Shown here in pieces: positions 1 through 5,033 of a DNA stretch of 9,482 nucleotides; within the stretch, counting starts at the first letter, position 1, and each line of letters starts with the position of its first letter. This DNA comes from Candidatus Geothermarchaeota archaeon (GTDB taxonomy: Archaea; Thermoproteota; Nitrososphaeria; Geothermarchaeales; JAUWBL01). The notes beneath the pieces were generated by a model. That model searched no databases. It was not told the origin of the DNA and saw only the letters and a list, made by a program, of their open reading frames with translations. Location: contig JAUWBL010000025.1 of NCBI GenBank assembly GCA_030601715.1, positions 1-9,482 on the forward strand, read 5' to 3'. The position numbers and the translations under genes were made by a program.

Positions 1-712
1 GATTCGAGATCGCGTCGAAGCCCTCAAACTCTGTTCCGACGTCGAAGCTGCCGTCTACCCCTCCAACGACTTTGGGGACGTCTACGTCTGGATCTGGGAA
101 CATAAAGTGCCCGGAGTTGATTCCCGTGTCTATAATCCCTATTATGCTACCAAGACCGTAGTCTGTCCTATCCCAGATTGCGGTGGCACCTGTTACGTCC
201 GGGTTGAAGAAGTTTCTGGGATCGAAGCTCCGTAGCTCTCCCAAGCTAGGCCGATAGACATCGAGGGGAGCGAGGGCGTCCTCAAGTAAGAAATATGGAC
301 CTCCGAGGGGCTGCTCCCCTCGCTTAGGGATAGCCAGCTCTCTCGTCGCATCTTTTATGATCCTTCTTACGGAGCTGTGGCTGGCGATGTCGTCCAGGGC
401 TCCAACCGGGACAGTGGCAGCTATTGCGTCGATGTATCTGTACTGGAAGGAGACGGAGCCTCCTGCCTCGCGGATGGCTCCGACAAGGGAAGCGTAGTCC
501 TGAGAATCGGTTTCGATGAGAACCTGCATGGGATGGTCCAAGTCCGCGACCATGAACTTCTCCCTCAGAAGAATAGGAGAGAGCACGAGTTCCCGAGCGG
601 GTGCTGGTGTTGCATAGATGGGGGATAGCCCACCGATCAAGAGAATCGCTATGGCGACAGCTGTAAAGGGGCTTGTAGAAGAGAATCCTCGTATCGAGAT
701 TGTCCTTATCAT
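1..712 (-). CDS. Secreted subtilisin-like serine protease (peptidase S8), N-terminal part, cut by window edge
   Basis: My translation of the minus strand gives 237 codons from ATG at 712 with no stop before the edge. Residues 1-34 are a signal peptide: basic start (MIRTISIRG), hydrophobic run ending near IYA. Residues about 60-121 (MQVLIETDS... to SVRRIIKD) look like an I9/subtilisin propeptide, which acts as an intramolecular chaperone and inhibitor. The catalytic domain begins with a GATAIWDRTDYG segment and carries the Asp motif IIDTGIN, with catalytic Asp at residue 195. The His motif (HGTH) and Ser motif (GTSMA) should lie to the left of the window, so activity cannot be judged. Likely exported and self-processed outside the cell. 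It stands alone after a 354-bp gap, with its own TATA-like box and an inverted repeat just upstream. The family call is secure; the substrate is unknown. Confidence 0.9.
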   Translation of the reverse strand, partial: MIRTISIRGFSSTSPFTAVAIAILLIGGLSPIYATPAPARELVLSPILLREKFMVADLDHPMQVLIETDSQDYASLVGAIREAGGSVSFQYRYIDAIAATVPVGALDDIASHSSVRRIIKDATRELAIPKRGEQPLGGPYFLLEDALAPLDVYRPSLGELRSFDPRNFFNPDVTGATAIWDRTDYGLGSIIGIIDTGINSGHFMFPDPDVDVPKVVGGVDGSFDVGTEFEGFDAISN

Positions 713-723
713 ATCTTACGTCA

Positions 724-738
724 TTGAGGAATTCTCAA
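724..738. promoter_or_regulatory. Inverted repeat between TATA-like box and start of the S8 protease (possible operator)
   Basis: The sequence TTGAG-GAATT-CTCAA has 5-bp perfect arms and a 5-bp spacer. It sits between the TATA-like box (740-747) and the ATG (712), where a repressor would block transcription. A comparable repeat with a GAATT/AATTC centre lies in the same place at the next secreted-protein gene (1595-1613). An operator role is inferred; a 5-bp arm can occur by chance. Confidence 0.3.
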
Positions 739-739
739 G

Positions 740-747
740 CAAATAAG
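740..747 (-). promoter_or_regulatory. TATA-like box for the S8 protease gene
   Basis: On the minus strand this reads CTTATTTG, centred about 31 nt upstream of the ATG at 712. With the usual archaeal spacing of about 25 nt to the transcription start, the mRNA would begin only a few bases before the ATG, which fits the absence of a ribosome binding site. The call rests on position and AT content only. Confidence 0.35.
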
Positions 748-1005
748 GATTGGGGAAGCCATCTCAATGACAGAAGACGACGGAAGCCCGATGCGACGGT
801 GGTGATAGCGCCGAGCAACAGGCAAGCTCATTGAAACTGTCTTCACTTAGGAGTCTTCCCGCCTCGGTCTTCGTGTGTGGACAGGGAGAGAGGTTCCCTG
901 CATTACGTCGCGTTTTTGTGCGGTCTTGACCTCAGGTGGGCGAACAGACAGGAGGCCATCGAAGGGATCAAGACACGTGGGGATGCCAAAAGCCTAGCTG
1001 GTCCA

Positions 1006-1041
1006 GCTCTACTGTCTGTCTATGCTCTACTGTCTGTCTAT
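1006..1041. repeat. Perfect 18-bp tandem duplication (2 copies)
   Basis: The unit GCTCTACTGTCTGTCTAT occurs at 1006-1023 and again, identically, at 1024-1041. On the minus strand each copy contains ATAGACAGACAGTAG, including a stop codon in the frame that would have closed the unshifted version of the upstream gene. The identity suggests recent replication slippage. Confidence 0.95.
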
Positions 1042-1060
1042 GTATCGGTCGAACCAGAGA

Positions 1061-1098
1061 GTGCCCTCATGCTCGCAGAGTAGCCTCATACTCGCAGA
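1061..1098 (-). repeat. Imperfect 19-bp tandem duplication at the 3' end of the secreted-protein gene
   Basis: Read on the minus strand, TCTGCGAGTATGAGGCTAC (1098-1080) is followed directly by TCTGCGAGCATGAGGGCAC (1079-1061), 16 of 19 identical. Nineteen is not a multiple of three, so the second copy is read in another frame and produces the TGA stop at 1069-1067. See the finding on the altered C-terminus. Confidence 0.85.
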
Positions 1099-1591
1099 CC
1101 GTAGGGGGTCCCGTGCACTCGGCCCACCCCCACCCCTGAAGGTCAGCGAGGCCCCCTGTCCCATCGAGGAACACCATCAGCCCCTCCTGTGATGTGGTTA
1201 AGGGAGGACCTGGATCGGACTCACCCACTGCGATCCACCACAACGAGGCTCCTCCTGTCCTGCCAGCGATTGTGACCTCCTCAAACGTAAAGCGTATTCT
1301 CGTCATAAACCTCCAAATCTCTTCACACATGTTCAGGACAACCCTAATATCCCCAGAAGCCGTTCCAACGATCCCAGTGCCAGCCTGGTCTTCTGTGAAC
1401 TCGATGGTGGCTGTCCGATCGACGACGAGGACGCAACCTATGCTCACTCTGACTTCCTCGCTGTCGATCGAAGCCACTTCCCAGCTTCCTGTCGAACTCG
1501 CCGGCTTCGCGGTGACGTCGCCAATCGGAGCTAAGCCAGTCAGCAGTATCACTGTTGAAAGGACCAACGACAGAGCTCTGATGGTTCTCAT
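1067..1591 (-). CDS. Small secreted protein, probable DUF3224/allene-oxide-cyclase-barrel-like fold, C-terminus frameshifted
   Basis: The 174-residue protein starts with a signal peptide (MRTIRALSLVLSTVILLTGLAPIGDVTA). The mature part has alternating hydrophobic strands and a GTGGLADLQGWG segment at about 144-155, resembling the GSGTGELAGLRG strand of DUF3224-like barrels; this family link is tentative. Four cysteines (53, 89, 159, 166) could form disulfides outside the cell. I chose ATG at 1591; an in-frame TTG at 1603 would add four residues but lies inside an inverted repeat, and the TATA-like box spacing suits the ATG. It ends ...CEYEATLRA because a 19-bp duplication shifts the frame; without the second copy it would end CEHEGTLWFDRYIDRQ, closer to the usual end of a barrel. 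Its hydrophobic core ILLTGLAPI recalls ILLIGGLSPI of the neighbouring protease. Function is unknown. Confidence 0.75.
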   Translation of the reverse strand: MRTIRALSLVLSTVILLTGLAPIGDVTAKPASSTGSWEVASIDSEEVRVSIGCVLVVDRTATIEFTEDQAGTGIVGTASGDIRVVLNMCEEIWRFMTRIRFTFEEVTIAGRTGGASLWWIAVGESDPGPPLTTSQEGLMVFLDGTGGLADLQGWGWAECTGPPTVCEYEATLRA

Positions 1592-1594
1592 CTT

Positions 1595-1613
1595 ATGTCT
1601 CAATTCGAGACAT
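1595..1613. promoter_or_regulatory. Inverted repeat immediately upstream of the secreted-protein ATG (possible operator)
   Basis: ATGTCTC-AATTC-GAGACAT has perfect 7-bp arms and a 5-bp spacer, ending 4 nt before the ATG at 1591. It lies between the TATA-like box and the start, around the predicted transcription start. It could bind a dimeric regulator or form a hairpin in a short leader. The repeat is directly visible; the role is inferred. Confidence 0.45.
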
Positions 1614-1622
1614 CACCATAGC

Positions 1623-1630
1623 CCTATAAG
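1623..1630 (-). promoter_or_regulatory. TATA-like box with BRE-like A-rich segment for the secreted-protein gene
   Basis: The minus strand reads GGAAACG then CTTATAGG, centred 35 nt before the ATG at 1591. The A-rich GAAAC in front resembles an archaeal BRE. This predicts a transcription start near 1600 and a leader of about 10 nt, overlapping the inverted repeat. Confidence 0.4.
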
Positions 1631-1690
1631 CGTTTCCGTCACCCGGCATCTGAGCCTGATAACTGGGGAACCTATGCATCCAGTGATAAC

Positions 1691-1698
1691 TATATAAT
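1691..1698 (+). promoter_or_regulatory. TATA-like box in intergenic region, possibly driving a small RNA
   Basis: TATATAAT is preceded by GATAAC, making it the most AT-rich motif in this gap. On the plus strand it would direct transcription from about 1720, just where two successive hairpins begin. On the minus strand it could instead serve the secreted-protein gene with a leader of about 75 nt, but a closer box exists there. Confidence 0.35.
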
Positions 1699-1719
1699 GA
1701 GGCGGCTGACTTCAGCTGA

Positions 1720-1787
1720 CCGTTGGTTTTCTAGAAGGACCAATGCACCCTACCCTAGTCACCTATCGGAGAAACGATAATCTTTTG
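1720..1787 (+). ncRNA. Candidate small structured RNA (hypothetical)
   Basis: About 26 nt after the TATA-like box there is a hairpin TTGGTTTT-CTAGA-AGGACCAA (1723-1743). Its stem is 8 bp as plus-strand RNA, with two G-U pairs that would be mismatches in the minus-strand RNA. A C-rich single-stranded stretch (1744-1763) follows, then a second hairpin TATCG-GAGAAA-CGATA (1764-1779) and a TTTT run (1783-1786) that could end transcription. Promoter, structure and T-run agree in direction. No known RNA family is recognised and no expression evidence exists. Confidence 0.22.
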
Positions 1788-1929
1788 TAGCCCAAGAGAC
1801 TTCCGAGCCGGGGGAAGGCCATCGATTCTGACGCCATATCTTCCGGCGGGTCACTATCAGAGGAGATGCACCTCACTTGGCCTCCCAGAGAGTCCTCGGA
1901 TGACATGGGTGCACCGCACCATCAGGGAC

Positions 1930-2526
1930 CTAATGTGTCCCCAGCAGTATGCTCTGCTGTCCGGGATCGATCATCCCTTGGAAACCAAGCTGGTCCGCCA
2001 GCTGACGCAGGGTAATGAGCGACCCGGTCCTCACCCCTCTCAAGCGTTCATCGAGCAATCGCCTCTTGGATCGGTTCAGCACCACCTGAACTCGATGCAC
2101 GAGGCCACCGTGTTTCTCGGCAACGATTTGGATGCAGTTGCCCAGCGTTCTACCGGTGTTCAGGACATCATCTATGAGGAGGATCCTGTCCCCTGGTTCA
2201 ATCGAGCCGTGAAGGATAGAGCCGTCATCGCCGTCGAAGACCACGAGGCGCTTCGCCATCCTGTCGGCCACTACGGCCGCCCATACCGCCCCCTTGACGA
2301 CGGGAGCACCGATCGCGTCGACCCTCCGCCTCCTCTCCGCCTTCTCACACGCCTCAGCGAGCCGCGACAGAACCTCCGCCCGAAGATCCGGATAGTTGAA
2401 GAGCAAACCCAAGTCGATGAAGTAGGGGGTCCTCTCACCGCTGGAGAGGACAAAGTCCCCGAAGCTCAGGGCTCCGGCCTGAGAGATTACCTTGGAGAGG
2501 ACGGCAGAAGCATGCTCCACTCTCAT
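1930..2526 (-). CDS. Orotate phosphoribosyltransferase-like protein (PRTase fold) with altered catalytic loop
   Basis: The 198-residue protein is collinear with OPRT (PyrE). It has GALSFGDFVLSSGERTPYFIDLG (about 18-40), matching the OPRT FGxFtLxSGxxSPyf segment; a middle RVDAIGAPVVKGAVWAAVVADRM stretch; and the PRPP-binding motif ILLIDDVLNTGRTL (115-128). True OPRTs transfer ribose-5-phosphate from PRPP to orotate in UMP synthesis. Here the flexible loop normally containing Arg/Lys-Lys and HG (RKxxKxHG) reads VVFDGDDGSILHG, with no lysines, so orotate activity is doubtful. ATG at 2526 is chosen because it gives the family's usual N-terminal length; GTG at 2556 would add ten residues. It is the last gene of the minus-strand operon, 66 bp after the HAD gene. 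It may be a related PRTase or a PRPP/nucleotide-sensing protein rather than PyrE. Confidence 0.8.
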   Translation of the reverse strand: MRVEHASAVLSKVISQAGALSFGDFVLSSGERTPYFIDLGLLFNYPDLRAEVLSRLAEACEKAERRRRVDAIGAPVVKGAVWAAVVADRMAKRLVVFDGDDGSILHGSIEPGDRILLIDDVLNTGRTLGNCIQIVAEKHGGLVHRVQVVLNRSKRRLLDERLRGVRTGSLITLRQLADQLGFQGMIDPGQQSILLGTH

Positions 2527-2592
2527 CTTCCACAGAAGTAAGTGTCCTGCACACACCTTTAGCTACAGACCAGAACACGGGATGCTGCGTTC

Positions 2593-3258
2593 CTAGGAAG
2601 CCTCCCGGATGAGGAGCGGGAGTTCTGCCAAGCTCTCTATGATGAACCGCGTGTTCACGCCGGAGAAGGCATCCCTGTCAGAAACCCCCGTCAACACCCC
2701 AGCGAACGCCAACCCCGCCTCCCCCGCCGCGGCAGCGTCGACTGTGCTGTCCCCCACGTAGAGAGCCTCGGTGCGAACGAGGCCAATCCTCTTGATGGCG
2801 AGAAGCAGGGGGAAGGGGCTCGGCTTGAAGGAGTTCGCGTCGTCTCGACAGATCGTGACATCGAAGAGCTGGGAGAGAGCGAACCGTGTCAGTACGCGGT
2901 CTACTACGAATCGATGATTGTTCGTCACGAGCCCCGTCTTCAGACCCCGTCCGCGCAGACTCGTCAAAGCTGCAACCGCGTCGGGAAGAACCCTCGTCTT
3001 TTCAGCCGCCTCCCTCTCATACCGGCACAGAACGACCAGCGCATCCCTCTTGGCAGCCTCGATGCCTCGCCCTCCTCCTGTATGCTCAAGAAAGCTCTCC
3101 GCCTTCTCCACCATCTCCAGAATCCTCAGGTTTTCGTAGTTCTCCATGATAACTCCGTGCCTCGAAAGGAGAAGGGCAACATCACGTCTCGCAGCCTCAT
3201 AGTTGAGCGTGTGCTCAACGATCGTCCCGTCGAGATCGAAGATCACGCCTCGAAACAC
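2593..3258 (-). CDS. HAD-superfamily hydrolase, phosphoglycolate-phosphatase-like
   Basis: The 221-residue protein has all four HAD motifs: FDLDGT (Asp8 nucleophile, Asp10 acid/base), VTNNH (Thr112), SFKPSP (Lys145) and VGDSTVDAAAA (Asp170, Asp174). The segment at about 18-90 between motifs I and II is a helical C1 cap, as in the HAD-IA group of phosphoglycolate and related small-phosphate phosphatases. The substrate cannot be read from sequence. I chose GTG at 3258 because AGGA lies 8 nt upstream (GGGAAGGAAC) and the protein then begins MFRGVIFDLDGT, the normal family start; an in-frame GTG at 3288 would add ten residues without a ribosome binding site. It follows the acetyltransferase gene closely and precedes the OPRT-like gene, so all three are probably cotranscribed. 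A house-cleaning phosphatase role is a guess. Confidence 0.9.
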   Translation of the reverse strand: MFRGVIFDLDGTIVEHTLNYEAARRDVALLLSRHGVIMENYENLRILEMVEKAESFLEHTGGGRGIEAAKRDALVVLCRYEREAAEKTRVLPDAVAALTSLRGRGLKTGLVTNNHRFVVDRVLTRFALSQLFDVTICRDDANSFKPSPFPLLLAIKRIGLVRTEALYVGDSTVDAAAAGEAGLAFAGVLTGVSDRDAFSGVNTRFIIESLAELPLLIREAS

Positions 3259-3304
3259 TCTCAAGTTCCTTCCCTTGTACGCTCGCACAGAGCCCAGATG
3301 AGCG

Positions 3305-3805
3305 CTACTTCAACTTCATGGTCATGACATACGCCTCTTCGCCGTCCCGATAGTAGGAAGAGTTCCTCCTAACCCTCACGAAGCCCAGCTCTTTATAGAG
3401 ACGAATCGCCGATTCGCTAGAGACCCTAACCTCTAAGAAGCACTCGCTGCACCCATAGGAGTTCCTCATGAGTTCAAGGACCTGGCGCACCAAGGAGGAG
3501 CCAAGGCCTCGTCCCCTCCACTCGGGCAGGACAGCGACGGAGATGATGTGGCCCTTCCTCGCCAAGCCCCTCAGGAAGCCGAAGGACGAGAACCCCCTCT
3601 CCACACGACACATTATGTACCCAACGATCTCGTCCTCCGCCGTCCGCGCCACAAGGAACACATCCGGAAAGCGCTCGTGGAGGTTTAGATAGAAGAAGTG
3701 GGGATAGTGCTCCGGTAGACATCTCATGTTGATCCTCACCACGTCGTCAAGGTCCTTCTTCTCGAAGAGCCTGACCTGCCACTCGACCGTCTCTCGAAGC
3801 GTCAC
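3305..3805 (-). CDS. rimI: GNAT N-alpha-acetyltransferase, archaeal Ard1/RimI-like
   Basis: The 166-residue GNAT-fold enzyme transfers acetyl from acetyl-CoA, in this subgroup to protein N-termini. It shows the archaeal Ard1/RimI signature CLPEHYPHFFY at 29-39, the strand-4 segment HIISVAVLPEWRGRGLG (86-102) with acetyl-CoA-binding RxxGxG at 97-102, ESAIRLYKELGF (131-142), and the C-terminal YYRDGEEAYVMTMKL seen in Ard1 proteins. Length is normal. GTG at 3805 is the start; no ribosome binding site is visible, but a TATA-like box lies 24 nt upstream, suggesting a leaderless transcript. It heads the minus-strand operon with the HAD and OPRT-like genes and is divergent from the site-2 protease. 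The acetyltransferase family is clear; the ribosomal-protein-S18-specific RimI role is not implied, and the gene symbol follows the common archaeal naming. Confidence 0.9.
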   Translation of the reverse strand: MTLRETVEWQVRLFEKKDLDDVVRINMRCLPEHYPHFFYLNLHERFPDVFLVARTAEDEIVGYIMCRVERGFSSFGFLRGLARKGHIISVAVLPEWRGRGLGSSLVRQVLELMRNSYGCSECFLEVRVSSESAIRLYKELGFVRVRRNSSYYRDGEEAYVMTMKLK

Positions 3806-3824
3806 CGAGCCAGCGTCACCTACC

Positions 3825-3832
3825 CAATTTAC
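3825..3832 (-). promoter_or_regulatory. TATA-like box for the acetyltransferase operon
   Basis: The minus strand reads GTAAATTG centred about 24 nt before the GTG start at 3805, consistent with a leaderless archaeal mRNA. The 88-bp divergent region 3806-3893 must also hold the site-2 protease promoter; ACTTATGAA at 3844-3852 on the plus strand is a possible box for it. Confidence 0.35.
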
Positions 3833-3893
3833 CTGGATCTAACACTTATGAATCGTCCCGTGAGGAAGGTGCTGATGAGGCTTTCGGCAGATC

Positions 3894-5033
3894 ATGTTCG
3901 AACCGTCTTCTAGCCCTGATCTGGACAGGGTCACAGGCCTGGTATCCCGTAGATTCTCTGTAACGGAGCGGTACATCGAGAGCGGCATCCTGACCTTCTC
4001 CATTGATCCAGATTCACCGGACGTGAAGAACTCCTTTGAAGGACTAGTGCGCGAGCTCAAGTCGGAGGGTCAAGTTCCCTTTCTACGAAAAGCCGGCGAC
4101 GTGTTGCTCCTTAGAGTATTCAGCCGACCCCAAACAGGCAGAAGATCCAACCGAACCGCCTTGATCCTCCTAGTGATCACCGCAACGGTGATCTTCGTCC
4201 ACGGATACCTGCTGGGCTCGGATGAACTCTGGGCGACACACCTCACACCCAGCTTTCCTCCCTACCTATATGGCGTCACGTTTACCGCCGCGTTGCTGGG
4301 CATAATCGCGACTCACGAGCTCGGCCATCTCACCCTGCTGCGGAGAAACAAGATCGAATCCTCCCTTCCCTACTTCATACCGGGCATACCGGGCCTTGGA
4401 CCATTCACTCCTCCCACCTTCGGAGCCGTCATAGTCCAGAGGGAGGCTCCTCCAAACAGGGACAGGCTCTTCGACCTAGGCATCAGCGGACCCCTCTTTG
4501 GGCTAGTGGCGACCGTGGTTGTGGCAGTTCTTGCCGCCCTCAGCGCTCCCATTCTCCCTAATGCGCAGGTCGCGCTCATTGAGGAAGCGTTGAGCAGATC
4601 GTTCATGGAAGCTCCGTCGCCGAGCCTTCCGATCCCGGCCCTACTTCAGATCATCATGAACCTGGTACTGCCACCAGTGGGAGAGGATTCGACCGTGATA
4701 CTGCCACTGATCTTCGGCGCCGCATGGGTGGGGATGTTGATCACTTTCCTGAACGCCTTGCCAGCTTGGCAGCTCGACGGGGGTCACCTCGCGAGAGCCG
4801 TGCTCGGCGAGAGGATGCATGTGTACACTACCCTGGCATCCGTGGCGTTCTTGATGATCATAGGGTTCTGGCCGATGGCGTTCCTCGTCCTCCTCCTCTG
4901 GACCATGAGCGGACGAAAAGTGGCGGGACCGCTCGACGACTACTCGAAAGTCACAACCGGCAGAAAGCTCATGTTCGTGGCACTCCTCATCATAGCGGGC
5001 CTCTCGGCCCCCCTCCCCTTCTCCATCGTCTAG
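3894..5033 (+). CDS. Site-2 protease family intramembrane zinc metalloprotease (EGY1-like)
   Basis: The 379-residue polytopic membrane protein has an N-terminal soluble domain at about 1-85 (…GDVLLLRVFSRPQ), typical of archaeal and plastid EGY1-like S2Ps. Transmembrane segments follow at about 88-105 and 125-140. The zinc site HELGH sits at 141-145 (His141, Glu142, His145), and the third ligand motif NALPAWQLDGG at 287-297 supplies Asp295. Further hydrophobic segments lie at about 196-220, 268-287, 311-337 and 357-375. All catalytic residues are present, so it should cleave substrate proteins within the membrane; the substrate is unknown. The start is ATG at 3894, with GAGG at 3877-3880 rather far upstream; an in-frame stop at 3876 excludes longer forms. 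It is divergent from the acetyltransferase operon and converges with the LarA-like gene with a 4-nt overlap. Confidence 0.93.
   Translation: MFEPSSSPDLDRVTGLVSRRFSVTERYIESGILTFSIDPDSPDVKNSFEGLVRELKSEGQVPFLRKAGDVLLLRVFSRPQTGRRSNRTALILLVITATVIFVHGYLLGSDELWATHLTPSFPPYLYGVTFTAALLGIIATHELGHLTLLRRNKIESSLPYFIPGIPGLGPFTPPTFGAVIVQREAPPNRDRLFDLGISGPLFGLVATVVVAVLAALSAPILPNAQVALIEEALSRSFMEAPSPSLPIPALLQIIMNLVLPPVGEDSTVILPLIFGAAWVGMLITFLNALPAWQLDGGHLARAVLGERMHVYTTLASVAFLMIIGFWPMAFLVLLLWTMSGRKVAGPLDDYSKVTTGRKLMFVALLIIAGLSAPLPFSIV
5030..5033. other. Shared CTAG: overlapping stop codons of convergent genes
   Basis: The palindrome CTAG supplies TAG to the site-2 protease on the plus strand (5031-5033) and TAG to the LarA-like gene on the minus strand (5032-5030). 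There is no room for a separate terminator between the two genes, so their transcripts must overlap at their 3' ends. Confidence 0.95.

Larger units (their letters stand above)
713..1066. other. Gene-free stretch between two secreted-protein genes
   Basis: No convincing coding region is present on either strand: minus-strand frames are closed by frequent stops, and the plus-strand open frame 877-1083 resembles nothing I know and runs into the neighbouring gene's 3' end. The stretch contains the promoter region of the S8 gene (713-747), a 6-bp-arm hairpin at 882-900 (CAGGGA/TCCCTG), a T5 run at 912-916 and a perfect 18-bp tandem duplication at 1006-1041. It is probably the 3' trailer of the upstream gene plus the promoter of the S8 gene. 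Confidence 0.5.
1592..1929. other. Intergenic stretch between the secreted-protein gene and the OPRT-like gene
   Basis: Both neighbours are on the minus strand. From left to right the stretch holds the inverted repeat (1595-1613), the TATA-like box for the left gene (1623-1630), a strong plus-strand TATA-like motif (1691-1698), a possible structured RNA (1720-1787), and then 1788-1929, in which I see no gene or strong structure. The last part is presumably the 3' trailer of the operon ending at 1930. Confidence 0.5.

Noticed and set aside
882..900. Hairpin CAGGGA-GAGAGGT-TCCCTG considered as a terminator
   Set aside because: No T-run follows directly on either strand; the T5 run is 12 nt further on the plus strand, where no gene ends.
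877..1083. Plus-strand 68-codon open frame in the gap, containing ALLSVY twice
   Set aside because: The repeated hexapeptide comes from the 18-bp tandem duplication, there is no ribosome binding site or promoter, and it runs antisense into the neighbouring gene.
1194..1697. Plus-strand 167-codon open frame
   Set aside because: It is antisense to the secreted barrel-protein gene, which has a signal peptide, promoter and family-like motif on the other strand.
1900..2541. Plus-strand 213-codon open frame
   Set aside because: It lies antisense across the whole OPRT-like gene and its protein has no recognisable family; codon bias of the real gene explains it.
3873..3918. TGATGA and CTGA boxes resembling a C/D-box sRNA
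   Set aside because: The C box lacks the preceding purine, no D'/C' pair is visible, and it overlaps the start of the site-2 protease.
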